From Jacaranda mimosifolia (taxonomy: Eukaryota > Streptophyta > Magnoliopsida > Lamiales > Bignoniaceae), in the NCBI GenBank assembly GCA_018894105.1, contig CM032119.1, positions 20,291,246 to 20,355,245 of the forward strand: a DNA stretch of 64,000 nucleotides. The letters are read 5' to 3'. Below the pieces are notes generated by a model, which ran no database searches, was not told the origin of the DNA, and saw only the letters and a program-made list of their open reading frames with translations. The position numbers were made by a program, and so were the translations under genes. This document shows, in pieces, positions 36,060 through 49,080 of this stretch. The number at the start of each line of letters is the position of its first letter. The first letter of the stretch is position 1.

Positions 36060-36520
36060 AGATCTTGGCTCAAGTCCAAAGTTGTCTTCAAAAGACAACC
36101 ATAGGCTCTGCACGCTAGGCACTACATCCATCTCTTGGACGAAGTTTCTATCCAAACACCTTTCTTTGCAGTTTCCAAAATCGCAAAGTATTCTGCCTCT
36201 ATGGTTGAATCAGCCATGATGTCTAGTTTGGAACTCTTCCAACTCACCGCGCTACCATTGAGGTAAAATATGAATCCAAAAAGTGGATTTTAGGTTATCT
36301 GCAATGGATTGGAAACGAGGATCCAAAAACTCCTCGAATTTCAATTCACTATTACCGTATACCAAAAATAAATCCTTAATCCTTTTCAATTACTAAAGGA
36401 TTATTTTAACGGCCATCTAATGACATTCACTGGGGTCGGATTGAAAGCAGCTTGTAACACTTAGAGCATGTTCAACATCCGGCCTTGTATATTGAACAAC
36501 ATACATTATGCTCCAAATGA
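36060..36520 (-). pseudogene. Element E RNase H domain (remnant)
   Basis: Matches on the minus strand to the D RNase H are visible by nucleotide similarity: the STTEAEY region near 36190-36215, DLKSTSGF near 36290, and the TRPD block near 36480. No long open frame remains because of stops and small deletions. Confidence 0.65.
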
Positions 36521-36659
36521 TTGATGCATAAGGTATGTCGGACATCTTTATCTCTCGTTGTCAGTCTTAGGGGCCTTAGACTTGGAGAGATGAATTCCAT
36601 GTCCCATAGGGAGGAATCCCCTATTGGATTCTTCCATACTAAACATTTTTTGTATTTTA

Positions 36660-37440
36660 TCAATGTATGGGGTTTAGAAAAGCCCCAGCATCCTCCTTGA
36701 TTTATCTCTATAGATATGTATTCCTAATATGTAGGATACTTCTCCCAAATTCTTCATGGAGAATTGAGTAGATAACCATGTTTTAGTACACTCTGACATT
36801 TATCTCTCATTCCCGATGAGAAAAATGTCATCGATATAAAGCACAACAAATTGTATACTACTCCCACTAGCCTTTTTGTACACACAAGGTTCATACATAT
36901 TTTTTACAAAACCAAACGAATTGACTATCTTATCAAAACATATGTTCCAACTTCGGGATGCCTGTTTGAATCCATAAATGAATCTCTGAAGTTTGCAAAC
37001 CTTTTGCTCACTCTCTATGGATGTAAAACCTTGTGGTTGCTCAATATAGATTTCTTTTTCAATATTTCCATTGAAGAAAGTGGTTTTCACATCCATTTGC
37101 CATATCTGATAGTCATAATATGTGGCTATGATAAGTAAAATCGGTATAGACTTAAGCATTGCGATTGATGAAAAAGTTTCCTCAAAATCGATACCGAGTC
37201 TTTAAGTGTAACTTTTTGCCATGAGTCAGGCCTTAAAGGTCATTACCTCCATATTGACTCATAGCTTTCGCTTATAGATCCACTTGCAACCAATAGGAAC
37301 TATTCCCTCGGGTGGCTCAACCAAAGTCTGTACTTTATTGAAGTACACGGAGTGCATTTTGGATTTTATGGTGTCTAGTCAATGTCCCATAGTCTATGTC
37401 CAACATAGCTTCCTCGTAGGTTTTCGAATTGCTATCTAGT
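36660..37440 (-). pseudogene. Element E reverse transcriptase (broken)
   Basis: An open stretch 37159-36800 gives MLKSIPILLIIATYYDYQIW, QMDVKTTFFNGNIEKEIYIE, KLQRFIYGFKQASRSWN and the catalytic box LYIDDIFLIGNE. YIDD in place of YVDD still has both aspartates. The N-terminal RT blocks (37160-37440) and the segment after YIDD (36800-36660) are in other frames. No complete enzyme can be read. Confidence 0.8.
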
Positions 37441-38348
37441 TAAGAAATTCAAACCTTTCGGGTTGCTTCTTAATTCAGTCCAACCTTCTTGGAGGTTGTG
37501 TGTAAAGCTCTTGATGCTCACTTATTTCTACTGCTTATGGGATTTGATGATCTCTTGAACTTCATCAAGTTGAAGAACAACGCCATTTCTATCTAATAGA
37601 AATTCCTTTTTCCAAAAAGGTGGCGTTCCTTGAAACAAACACATTTTATTCCTAGGTTGATCTACTATCCAATTTGTCTCCTACTAACCGCTTGACGTAA
37701 GTGGAAGACCCTCAAACTCTTAGATAATGGTAAAAGGGTGCTCTACCATACCACATCTCATACAACATTTTTGGCACTAACATTGAAGGTACTACATTTA
37801 GTAACTTCGTCGCTGTTTCTAAGGCGTATCCCCAAAAGGATATAAGCACATCAAAAAAGCTCATCATGGAACGTACCATGTCCAACAAGGTACGATTTCT
37901 CCTCTAGGCTACTCCACTATGTTTGGGTGTGCCAAGTGGAGTCCCTTGAGAAAGAATATCATTCTCTTTTAAATAACCCAAGAATTCCGTACTTAAGTAT
38001 TCTTCTCTTCGATCCAATCGAAGAGCTTTAATACTAAGTCCCTTTTTGCTTTTCTACTTCATTCCTATACTCTTTGAACTTTTCAAAGGCTTTGGACTTG
38101 TACTTCATAAGATACACGTGTCTGAACCAACTATAATCATTGGTGAATGTGATGAAATAAGAATAGCCTCCTTTCGCACTAACTCTTAGTGAGCCACAAA
38201 CATCCATATGGATCAAATCCAAAGCACTTGTGGATCGCTCCGTTTGTCCCAAAAAAAAGGAGCCTTGGCCATTTTTCCCTTTAAACAAGACTCGCAAGTA
38301 GGAAGATCCTCAATGCCACTAATATTTAATGCTTTGAGAGCTTCTAAC
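37441..38348 (-). pseudogene. Element E integrase (broken, cut by solo LTR F)
   Basis: The open stretch 38297-38034 holds FKGKNGQGSFF (normally a CxxCLKGKM remnant), ALDLIHMDVCGSLRVSAKGG, TFTNDYSWFRHVYL and YRNEVEKQKG. The C-terminal integrase follows at 37990-37441 with several breaks; the sequence continues to match D. The domain is cut at 38348, inside the GAG-pre-integrase EALKAL block, by the solo LTR. The other half resumes at 40615. Confidence 0.78.
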
Positions 38349-40614
38349 TGAGTCACACATAGTCATAGGATCCAATAATCAAAGCATTAAAAACGCAAAA
38401 TAACTAGGCTACACATGTCACCAAGGATCTAAATATGCCATATATTTAGATTTGGAAAGAAATTTACCTTGATGTTCAAAAAATCAAAGGAATGTGGAAA
38501 AAGATCTCAACTCTTTGAAAACTGACTTCCGATGGCATAGCAGAATCCGAGCAACTTTTGCTCAACCAAACGAACTCTGATTTGAGCAAATTTTTTGCCA
38601 AATGAATGCAAATTCCTTGAGGTATTTTTAGTAAACAAAAAATTAGCTCAAAAAGAAATCGGAAAGACCTCCAAAAATCATTTCAAAATCTTTGCCCGAA
38701 ATAGTAGATCTTCAAAGGTGAGCAATCCAATTGTCTGCATCTAATGTGATGATCCACACACCAATTCCTAATCCTTTTCCTCTCAATATCAGCTGAAGAA
38801 TAATGAGAAGAAGAACTTGGATGAAGGCTTGATTGAAGGTAGGAGAAGAAGAGAAGTGAAGCTTCGACACATGAGGTAACACTTGAAAATTTGGAGGCAA
38901 TTTGAGAGAATCTAATTCACATGGAATGTAATACAAGCATACCTCTTGGCTGCCTCACTCTATATCTATATATAGAAGGAAGATGGTGTGATGCAAAGTT
39001 GGCATCACACCTTCCTCAAGGTGGATGCCCACTTGCCTTGCAAGTTGGCATATAAATTTGAATTTTGTGTGCATTGAATTTCATTTGGAATCTTTATTTC
39101 ATCTCATGAAATGTAATCCAGATAATACTAATGCCACACCAAATGAACCTTTCATTTGAATTTTCCCTCCAAAATTAATTCTCCATTTTAATTAAATTAA
39201 AATCCTTTAATTTAATTAATTATCTTGACTTATCTCTTTAAGTTAATTAGCTTAACTCCTTAACCTAATAATTATTAACTTAACCCTTTAAGTTAACTTG
39301 ATCAATTGATAATCATGTGACACTAAATAATTAACTTCTTAATTAATTGGTCTTAATTTAACTCCTTAAATTAATTTGATCAATTTAATAATTAAATTGA
39401 TCAAGCAAAAATGACCACAACTTGTGTCAATTAGTCAACCTCCAAATTGGTCAAGAATGAGCTCTTCTAACTCCTTAGAAAATTCCCCTTTATCGCCTAG
39501 TATAAGCAATTAGCTTTTGTGTGTGACATATTAGGTTCTACCATTTATTGAATATAGGCTCATAACTCTTTGTGACTTTGGAATATCATATATTCATTTT
39601 AGTTTAAATTCCTTTAAACTAATAGACTCCACTCAATTAATCTCCACTAATTGAAGAGTACACAATCTCCATAGTCGATGTCCAACCCTAAACTCATGGA
39701 GCCCAACTAATTGGCCGAAATGAATGCTTTTAGAGAACCATTCTAGCTCTAGTGTACCATGCAAATATGGTCCTTCCGTCTCCTATCTCCCGAAAAAGGC
39801 CTCGGACAAGATATTTGTCACCTTCCTGATAGCCTCAATATTATATTTCTATTCCCAATGTTCGATTCGTCTTTATGACATCATCTTTGAAAAACTCCTT
39901 TTCTAAATTGTCATACTACTTTGCGTAAGGATTTCATGGAATCGATCATTATAAAATACATAGGAGATGTACTCGTCCTTCACAACGACGAAGAGTCGGA
40001 TCCCATCTTATATCTCACAAACCTCCATATCTAAGTAGCTCATGCCCAATCACCACCTGAAGGACCTTCTACATAGCCAGGGAGGAGTCAAAACATGAGG
40101 AACTAAACATAAGATTACCATGGACCCTCAGGTCAAAAGACTAATTATATGCACTAGCGTAAACTGGATAACATGCCACTACCGACTTGTCTCTTCAGCT
40201 ATCTAGTGGATTCTCCGGGCGGGTCTTTAATGCCTTTTTCTCGAACAAGCACTCACTGATATACACCCATATCTCATATGACCTTGCTCATGAAACAGAG
40301 TAATATCCAACCCTTGGATTTATAAATCGTTAGTGCAAGCCTATCCAGATCTTAGATGAAATGTCTCATAAGATCCTACGACTCGAAAGATTTAAGATCA
40401 TGATCATGTAAGACTTATTTCATGCTCATCACCGAGTGTACTGACCAAGTCCCGTAGTCTAATGTAATATAAGAGTTTCAACCAAATGCCAATAAAGTAA
40501 TTATAAGCATAAGATGAAGATGGCTATTTAAAAAATATTATTCAATCAAGATTGTATCACAAGTGAAACAGTTTACATGCCAATCTAATTAGCTTGCGGG
40601 ATACTATTCCAACA
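38349..40614 (-). repeat. Solo LTR F inserted in element E
   Basis: 2266 bp of the same long-LTR family with intact ends (tgagtcacac on the left, actattccaaca on the right) and no internal region. It is flanked by ctaac (38344-38348) and ataac (40615-40619), a 5-bp duplication with one mismatch. The E coding sequence is continuous across it (gcttctaac / ttgctcatcc, as in D at 10818). Unequal recombination between two LTRs of an earlier full element is the usual origin. Confidence 0.88.
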
Positions 40615-41157
40615 ATAACTTGCTCATCCTATTTTTAGAGATAGGGCAAAGTCTTGCATGCCAGAAGATGACATCTTCTTGGATATCTAACTTTCTTTTT
40701 CCTGATTGAATGTGCATTAGTGATTGTTGAGAATCCAAAAATGTATAATCATTTGTTAAGTGTAACATAAGCAACTAAAGAACCCATTCTTTAATAACTT
40801 CAATCTCCCATTGGATATAGAAAGATCAAATCCTTCGCTATTCAAAACGGGAATTGAAATAATGTTCTCAACAATATATGGTACATAATAACAAGGATTC
40901 AACACAAGTATGGAGTTCCCTAAGTCTAACTTATTATATACCTTCAGCTTTGGCTGCAACTTTTGCTCATTTGCCAAGGCGGTAGATCATATCCCCATCA
41001 CTTAATTTTATTCTTCTTTCTATTTTTTGTAGCAAATTACAAAGATAAAAATCACATGCGATATCATATATTTATGAGGAATAATTTATCCTTAAATCCA
41101 TTTCAATAAAGTACACACCCTTCTCAAAGGTTGCAAGGAATAAAGTACATACTGCTT
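40615..41157 (-). pseudogene. Element E protease and GAG-pre-integrase (broken)
   Basis: The minus strand 40977-40756 reads LDLGNSILVLNPCYYVPYIV and ENIISIPVLNSEGFDLSISN, aligned with D and C. The GAG-pre-integrase start (near 40700-40620) is visible by similarity. The protease active-site region near 41075-41050 is degraded. Confidence 0.7.
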
Positions 41158-41850
41158 CTAATGGCCTTTCTTGCCAAAGAAGAAACAAATAATATTGACT
41201 ATATCCTTTATAATCTTCTTGACTCTTCCGGATGCATTTAATAGTTGTCTTCCCTCACATAAAGAACTTTTCTTCCTTTTACCTCCATTTCTAGCACCCC
41301 TAAGGCCTATAGACTTGGAGGAGAAAGCAAGCATTAATGGTATGCCCTTGTCATGGTAGTCTCTTTCTAGATCAACACTTTGATCAATAAAATTCAGTGA
41401 GGATGTGAAGATCAAATCCTCATGGAGATCATTGTCCATCACTATGTCCAAGTTGAAAAGCTTCTCCAAGCCTAATCATATTAGGCCATAGTCTATGACA
41501 CATGACTTCACATCCATCCTAACTTGAAAAACTCCTTTGACAACATGAACTTTTCATACCTTGTTTGCTTTACAACTGCTGTAAACTTTAACCAAGGAAC
41601 TATTCTTGTGTCCTTGAGACTTTTGAAATTTGTAGATGCCATCATGAGATTTATGGGATAGGACGATATTAACCCAATTCGTAACTTTTCATGTGTCTCT
41701 TGATCTACATTAATCCCCATGGGATTAGATGCACCATGATATAGAACATTTATCCGTTTCTTGGAATCTAGAATTATTTTTGAGGTTAAATCAATCGTGG
41801 AAGTTTGGCCCGGTTGGTTTATTGCTTTCCCAAAAAAAATATTGATTAGA
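41158..41850 (-). pseudogene. Element E gag (broken)
   Basis: Fragments 41720-41508 and 41469-41158 match D gag: RYEKFMLSKEFFK, EKLFNLDIVMDNDLHEDLI and SKSIGLRGARNGG. The knuckle remnant reads ICFFFGKKGH, with the second Cys replaced by Phe, followed by a stop. The segment corresponding to the start of gag (41850-41720) is frameshifted. Confidence 0.72.
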
Positions 41851-43850
41851 TTTTAAACCATTCTTGAAATTTCACAAATCATCAAAGGCAAGAAAAGAAA
41901 ATATAAGCATGTCATTGAATATTGACATTTGAAAACATGTTCATGGTCTTTCAAGCATGCTTTTCTCCCACTATTTTATCAAATTCTTCACCCCCTAGAA
42001 GAATTCGGGAAATCTCATTTTCTAGTGAGAATCGAAGCCCCAAGGGCTTGTAGCGGACCCACAATTCGTGAGACATCCACAAACAATCAAAAGGTAAGCA
42101 ACTTTTGCTAATTGCATCTCTATGTAATCTTTGATATATTTTGCCTCACTTTTCATGTAGACCAACAACTCGTGCGACATCTACATTACTAGGTGTTAAG
42201 TCGAACCTCTCAATCAAACTTTGATTGGAGACCGCTCCACATCATCCTAGGGCTCGTGTGTCAATGCATGGGAAGCCTCAAATTAAAGGTGCATCATGTG
42301 CTAAGTATATGGTCACAACTTTCCACCATAAGCATGACCCACAACTCCTGAGACATCACACAAATAATGGTAGCGTCGTCATGCCACATACTATTGGTAA
42401 AAGGCATGGATTGATTAATTAAAACTCCTTTTAATTTGTATCCATTTTGACTTAATATTTGGAAGAACTTAGACATTATAAGTGGAGGATTTTTCTTACT
42501 TGCAAAGATTTCATCATTTTATCTTCTTATTTAGGTTTTTTATATCCTGACCATGCATCTCATACATCAATAGGATATAAAAAGTATAAATAAATAAATG
42601 TGCCCAGCATGCTCCTAAGGTGGTATGACCACGAGCCTTAACCAAGTGGTGCACTTAGAGCCATAGGTCCATCACCTAGTTAATTTTAACTGGGCTGATT
42701 GAATCTAGCTATTACATGAGTGTATCACATACATTCTGATACACTCATGTGTCTTCATGCCTCTAATAGTCTTCCTTGCTCCTTGTAACATTTACAAGAG
42801 AAAGAAATCCTCACTCCTAGTAATTCTACTCACATAACATTTACAAAATAGAAATTAATAGGCATGCAAGCCCTAATTTAATACAACTCTTTTCAACAAC
42901 TTAAAACAAATAAAATTAATATTAAAGGCTTATGATCATTCCAATTCATTCAATAATTAAATGAACAATAAACAAATCTAGAATCGACATTCAATTCCAA
43001 CAATTAAATGCTTATCTCATAAACAATTAATTGGCCAAGCAAAAGGAAGCATAACAATTATGCAACATTATTGAAAATTATATTTAACAAGTTTTTAAAA
43101 GCAATAAATAATGTCAAACATAATTTTGAGAACTTGCACAACACATGTGCATCCATGTAGTATGATTTAGAACACTTTTGGTCACTTAAGGAACACAAAA
43201 AATGCCTCAAAACTCCCCAAACTCGTGACTCGGTGATGCTACCCCTGCCTAGCAACATGATCGTGCAGTAGGGTGTGCCCGCTGCTCAGTCATTACTTGG
43301 CCATGCTTGGCAGCTTACCCTGTTTTAAGGTTTAGTCTGAGTCAAGTCAATTTTAGCTTAACTTTTGTACACCAAAAAATTTAGGACAACTCCTAAACAT
43401 TAAATCACACAATATAAATGAAATTTCAAATCTAAAACATCTTTTGAAAATGAAATTTCAAGTGCTCAATCAAGCTTCTAAAAACAAGTTTAAGTAAGAA
43501 TCACATTTTTCAAAAATCTCTAATAAACTCCAATCATATTGGATCTAAAAATGATCAAAACACCTTAAGGCCAAATTTAACATGCTATATCAACATATAA
43601 CATCAACTAATACCAAATCAAAATTCAACATTAGCAACAATGAATTAAAACATACTAATCATATGAATTAACAATTAAATCACATATTAGCATGCTTTCA
43701 ATAAATCAAGCAAAGGAGCCACATACAACATCATCCAAACACTCCAATCCATAGGTTGGATCAAGTATTTGGAGATTTTGATCAATCTATCACATGAATC
43801 AATCAATCAAAAAATCTAAATCACAGCATGAATTAGGCTTCGATACCACT
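41851..43850 (-). other. Untranslated leader of element E with PBS
   Basis: The PBS at 43848-43836 reads TGGTATCGAAGCC on the minus strand. The leader holds a GC-rich island at about 43221-43325 and four related motifs (gacccacaa-ctcgtg-agacat type) at about 42054, 42159, 42241 and 42335, in the same order as in D. No supported coding sequence. Confidence 0.68.
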
Positions 43851-46052
43851 TGAAGTCACATGTAGCACTAAGATCCAATTATCAAAGCATAAAAATACCA
43901 AAATAACTAGGCTATATATGAAGCCAAGGATCTAAACATGCCATAGATTTAAATTTGGTATGAGGATTACCTTGATTTTCACAAAATCAAAGGAAACTAG
44001 GAAGAACAATCCAACTCCTTGAATATGTCTCCCTATGGCACAACGGATTTTTGGCAACTTTTGCCCAACCAAACGAACTTTGAATTGAGTGAAACTTAGA
44101 TCAAAAGATCACTAACACCATGATGATTCTTCAGTAAAAATTTCAACTCAAAACAGTTTCGGCAAGACCTCCAATGGACACTCCAAATATACTGCCAGAA
44201 CAAAGGATCTCCAAAAGGCTAGCAATCCAATTGTTTTGTCTCTAATGATAAGATCCACACACCAATAAACAATGTTAGCTGGAAAACAAGGAGGAGAAAT
44301 GCAAGGATGAAGGCTTGATTTGGATGTAGGAGATGATGAAAAGTGAAGCTTCAAAACATGAGGCAACACTTGGGAAATTGGAGGGAAAATGAAATAATCT
44401 AAAACTATATCTAGATCACTTGTTTTCACATGTGAGTTCGCCGCCCCATCCTATATATATATATATAGAGAGAGAGAGATGATGGTATGATGCCAAGGTG
44501 CCATCACACTTTCCTCAAGTTGGCAAGCAAGTGGCATGTGAATTTTGTGTGCATTTGAATTTCATTTGAAATCTTCCTTTCATCTCATGAAATGTCATCC
44601 AAATAAATTCTAATGCCACACCAAATGAACTCTTCATTTGAATTTTTCCTCCAAAATTAATTCTTCATTTTAATTAAATTAAACACTTTAATTTAATTAA
44701 TTAACATTTGACTTAACTCTTAAGTCAATTTGCTTCACTCTTTAAGCAAGTCATTGTTAACTTAACTCCTTAAGTTAACTTGACAAATTAATAGTCATGT
44801 GGCACCAAATAATTAACTCCTTAATTAATTGATCTTAATTTAACTACTTAAATCAATTAGATCAATTTAACAATTAAATTGATCAAGCCAAAATGACTAC
44901 AAACCGCATCAACCTTCTACCTCCAAAATTGATCATCAAGGAATCTTTCTAACTCTTAAAAAATTCCCCTTCATCAAGTAGGATTTGCAATTGGCTTTTC
45001 TGTGTGACCTATTAGGTTCTATCATTCATTGGTCATGAGCTCACAACTCTTTGTGACTTATAGAATATCAAAAATTCACATTAGTTTAAACTCTTTTAAA
45101 CTAATGACTCAATTCAATTAATCTCCATTAATTGAATAGTATCAAATCTCCATGGTCGATGTCCAACATCAAGCCCATGGAGTCCAACTAATTGGCTGAA
45201 ATGAATGCTTTTGCAGAACCATTCTAGCTCTACACGTAGCATGCAAATACGGTCCTTCCGTCTCCTATCTCGCGAAAGAGGCATAGAGCAAGATATCTAT
45301 TGGCTCCCTAATAGCCTCGATTCTATGTTTCTATTCCCAATATTCAATTCCCCATTATGACCTCATCTTTGGAAAACTCTTTTTCCATATTATCATACTA
45401 CCTTGAGCAAGGATCTCTTGGAATCAACCATTATAGAATATATAAGAGATGTACTCGCCCTTCACAACGACGAGGAATCAGATCTCATCTTGAATCTCAT
45501 AAACCTCCATGTCTAAGTAGGTCATACCTAATCTCCACCCGAATGACCCGCTACTTGGCCAAGGAAGAGTTAAAGCATGAGGACCTAAACACAAGGTTAC
45601 CATAGATCCTTATGTAAGGACTAATTATATGCACCAACGTAAACTAGAGAACTTGCCACTATAACTATCTAGTGAACTTGTTCTCTAACAAACACCTACT
45701 AACATGCACATATATCTCATATGGCTTGCTCATGAAACGAAGCAATATCCAACTCTTAAATGTATACATCAATAGTGCAAGTCTATCTAGATCTTAGATG
45801 CCCTCTCATAAGATCCTACAAATTGGAAGATTTAAGATCACGACCATGTAAGACTTATTTTATGATCATCACTGAGTATACTGACCAAGTCCCATAGTCT
45901 TGCGAATCTAAGGGCTTCAACCAAATGCTAGTGCAGTAATAAGCATAAGATGAAGATGGTCATTTATAATAAATATCATTCAATTAAGATTGTATCACAA
46001 GTGAAATAGTATACATGTCAATTTAATTGGTTTGTGAGGCACTATTCCAACA
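43851..46052 (-). repeat. 5' LTR of element E
   Basis: 2202 bp, starting TGTTGGAATAGTGCC at 46052 on the minus strand and ending ...GTGACTTCA at 43851. It includes a (TA)n/(GA)n stretch at 44450-44480 in the TATA position and palindromes at about 44700-44860. Confidence 0.88.
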
Positions 46053-47080
46053 GTTTAAAACATCTAAATTTTACTATTTTGTCTCATTTGTCGAACTCTG
46101 GTTTATTAGGGAATAAAAATCAATTTTCAAATACTTTCTTCGATCGCTCTACATATAAATTAGGCAAGAGCAAAATTCTTCCTTTTCCATCTATTAGCAG
46201 TCATGCTGCAAAGTGTTTTGATGTTATTCATAGTGATGTTTGCGGACCCACACCAATTAACTCTCATTCTCATTATAAGCATTTTGTTACATTCATAGAT
46301 GATTACAATCGGTTTACTTGGGTGTATTTACTCCGTTCCAAATCTGAGGTATTCTTTATCTCAAGACCTTTTTGGCTTACATTGAGAATCAATTTTCTAT
46401 ATGTATTAAAGTGTTGAGATCTGATTCTGGTAGAGAATATATGTCTCATGAATTTCATGATTTTTTGAGCGAGAAAGGGATCATCTCTCAATGCTCATGC
46501 CCATATGCGCCACAGAAAAATGGAGTTGCCAAGTGTAAAAACCATCATCTTTTGGATATAACTCGTACTTTATTGATTGAGTCCTCTATTCCATCTAAAT
46601 ATTAGGTTGAAGCTTTGTCGACAATAGTTTATTTAATTAATAGAATGCCACCTCAAGGGTTTAATCTTAACTCTCCATATTATCATCTTTATGGTCAATA
46701 TCCTAGCTATCAGAACATACATACATTTGGTTGTGCTTGATTTGTACATCTGCCTTCCTATGAACATCATAAACTTTCTGCTTAGTTTGCTAAATACGCC
46801 TCTATGGGTTATAGTACTTCACAAAAATGTTTTATTTGCTACGATCCAGGTTCTAACAAATTTCATGTTTCTAGAAATGTTGTCTTTTTTGAGGACTATT
46901 ACTTCTTTCCTACTCATATTGAGTCTTCTCCGAGTGCCACAATTCTTCCCACTTTTGAGAATTTGTCATCTTTTTGAGCGGTTCAAACTAGGATTTGTAT
47001 ATGAGCGACGTTGACCAACTCTACTCCTTCCTGAGAAAAATCCGGCAATTGATAATGCTCAAGAACCTATGGCTGAAATT
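46053..47080 (+). pseudogene. Element A integrase (second part)
   Basis: After the gttta duplication the interrupted A frame resumes: HLNFTILSHLSNSGLLGNKN, then the core blocks VIHSDVCGPTPINSHSHY and TFIDDYNRFTWVYLL, a broken RSDSGREYMSHEFHDFL, and PYAPQKNGVAKCKNHHLLD. The catalytic D, D and E positions are all visible, but in different frames. Stops lie near 46605 and 46740. The C-terminal block KFHVSRNVVFFEDYYFFPTH follows. Confidence 0.82.
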
Positions 47081-47990
47081 TCTGGTGGGCCAACTTCTTG
47101 TGAGCCTATACTATGTCAATCTACTAGAGTATCTCATCAACCTAAGTGGTATGGTTTTTCTTCAACTTTGTCCACTATTTCTATTCCATCATGTTATTCA
47201 CAAGCTTCTGAGTATGAATGTTGGCAAAAAGCAATGAAAGAAGAGCTTCAAGCTCTCCAAGAGAATCACACATGGGATATCGTGACTTGCCCTCCATTTG
47301 TGCAGCGTATTGGATGTAAATGGGTTTATTCTGTTAAGCTTCGTTCAGATGGTACTCTAGATCGATATAAAGCCCAGTTGGTTGCTCTTGGTACCAAACA
47401 AGAGCATGGAGTGAACTATGAGGAGACCTTTGCTCCTGTAGTAAAAATGACTACAGTGTGTACTATTATTGCTATTGTCGTTTCCCAGGGGTGGCCACTT
47501 CACCAAATGGATGTCAAAAATGCATTTCTCCAAGGTGATATCACAGAGGACATTTATATGACACCTCCACCTGGTTTGCTCTCCTCACCTACATCATATG
47601 TATATAAGTTGAAGCGGTCTTTATATGGCTTAAAACAAGCCCTCGAGCTTGGTTTGAAAAGTTCAGGTCTACTTTACTCCATTTCTCTTTTGTGCAAAGC
47701 AAATATGATTCCTCTTTATTTCTTCGTAAAACATCTACTAGTTGTGATCTTCTTCTTGTATATGTAGATGACATTGTTATCACAAGGACTAATTCTTTCT
47801 TGATCACAAGCCTACAGAGCATCTTAAGGATTCTTTTCATACGAAAGATCTTGGTTCTCTTACATACTTCTTAGGATTGGAGGTTAATTCTGATTCTTCT
47901 AGTGTATTTTTACATCAACATAGATATTCTCAAGATTTGATTGTTATGGTTGGCCTTCAAGGATCTTCCTCTATTGATACTCCATAGGAA
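47069..47990 (+). pseudogene. Element A reverse transcriptase (frameshifted)
   Basis: A 232-codon open frame holds QKAMKEELQALQENHTWDIV, GCKWVYSVKLRSDGTLDRYK, NYEETFAPVVKMTTVCTIIA, the QMDVKNAFLQGDITEDIYM motif and LKRSLYGLKQA. It shifts near 47645. The catalytic box LLVYVDDIVITRTNS is in another frame at 47735-47800, with YVDD intact. The later block (DLGSLTYFLGLEV) is out of frame. Confidence 0.85.
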
Positions 47991-48714
47991 GTGAATGTTA
48001 AGTATCATCGTGAGGAAGCGGATTTGCTTTCTGATCCAACTCTATTTTGAAAATTGGTTGGGAGCTTGAATTACCTAACAATTACACGACCGGATATCTC
48101 TTTTGCAGTTCAACAGGTCAATCAATTCATGCAAGCTCCACGCCATCCACATTTGGTAGCAATGCATCACATCATTCGATATCTCCTAGGCTCATCAAGT
48201 CGGGGTTATTCTTTCCTAATGGTTCTCCTATTAGCCTTATTGCTTTCAGCGATGCTGATTGGGCTGGATGTCCACATACTCGGCACTCTGTAACAGGTTG
48301 GTGTATGTTTCTTAGAGATTCCTTGATATCCTGGAAGAGTAAGAAACAAGACCATGTTTCAAAATCTTCAACTGAATCTGAATATCGAGCCATGTTTGCT
48401 GCTTTTTTTGAAATTGTTTAGCTTTGTAGACTACTTGCAGAAATTGGATTCCCTCAAACTAATCCTGCTCCCCTCCACGCTAACAATACAAATGTTATTC
48501 AAATTGCCACCAATCAGGCTTTTCATGAGCATACCAAACATATTGAGGTGGATTAACATTATATACGCGAAGCTGTTGATAGTGGAGTCATTTCTCTTCC
48601 ACATGTTCCAAGTGGTCTTCAAATAGCTAATATCCTCACAAAATTCGTGACTCGACAACATCATCAATTTCCGATTGACAAATTGATGCTTGTTAATCAA
48701 CTAGCATTTATTTG
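47990..48714 (+). pseudogene. Element A RNase H domain (broken)
   Basis: Reads GSLNYLTITRPDISFAVQQV, then in another frame FSDADWAGCPHTRHSVTGW (the catalytic D region), SWKSKKQDHVSKSSTESEYR (intact SSTESEY signature) and, after a stop, LHANNTNVIQIA and HIEVD. It ends near the PPT tttgagggaggga at 48712-48723. Confidence 0.83.
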
Positions 48715-48723
48715 AGGGAGGGA

Positions 48724-49075
48724 TGTTAACATGGTGACAACTTATAAGAGCTAATTCTTTCCATACTCAAGAATGTTATAGCTATATATAATATGTATAA
48801 AGTATGTGTAAATAGCTTTAGATACATATAAATATATATATATCAATATTTAGCTACAGATAACATATTTGTAAGCCTGATTATCATGAATGTAAATACA
48901 TCTAGGAATAGCATATCATAGGGAAAATTATCAAGGCATAGTATCATGAATGTAAATCAGCATTACAGCTAGGTATAGCAATTTTTAAGAGCAAATTTTT
49001 CTGCAATGTAAATCAAAATGTTTTTCTATTTAATAGAGCAACTCTCCAGTTGAGAGGCATTCAGCAAAATTGATA
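48724..49075 (+). repeat. 3' LTR of element A
   Basis: Starts TGTTAACATGGTGACAAC and ends aaaattgata, mutated from the canonical ...gaca. It is followed by ggaac, the right copy of the target duplication. Confidence 0.87.
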
Positions 49076-49080
49076 GGAAC

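Larger units (their letters stand above)
33712..46052 (-). mobile_element. Ty1/Copia retrotransposon E, nested in A and itself split
   Basis: Inserted in A with a perfect 5-bp duplication gttta (33707-33711 and 46053-46057). Removing it and one gttta restores continuity with the sequence of B. It is a minus-strand member of the C/D family. 3' LTR 33712-35853, PPT 35854-35868, RNase H/RT/integrase 36060-38348, solo LTR F 38349-40614, rest of pol and gag 40615-41850, leader to 43850, 5' LTR 43851-46052. The ends TGAAGTCACATG and CTATTCCAACA give the canonical TG...CA termini of the family. Confidence 0.92.
31857..49075 (+). mobile_element. Ty1/Copia retrotransposon A, split by a nested element
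   Basis: A small Copia element of a different family from C and D. The 5' LTR is 31857-32196, PBS 32197, gag from 32376, PR to 33711, then integrase to RNase H at 46058-48714, and 3' LTR 48724-49075. The outer flanks gcaac (31852-31856) and ggaac (49076-49080) match at four of five bases. Without the 12.35-kb insertion the element is about 4.87 kb, close to the 4.81 kb of its relative B. By motif style it resembles the Ale/Retrofit/Hopscotch type. Many stops. Confidence 0.9.
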
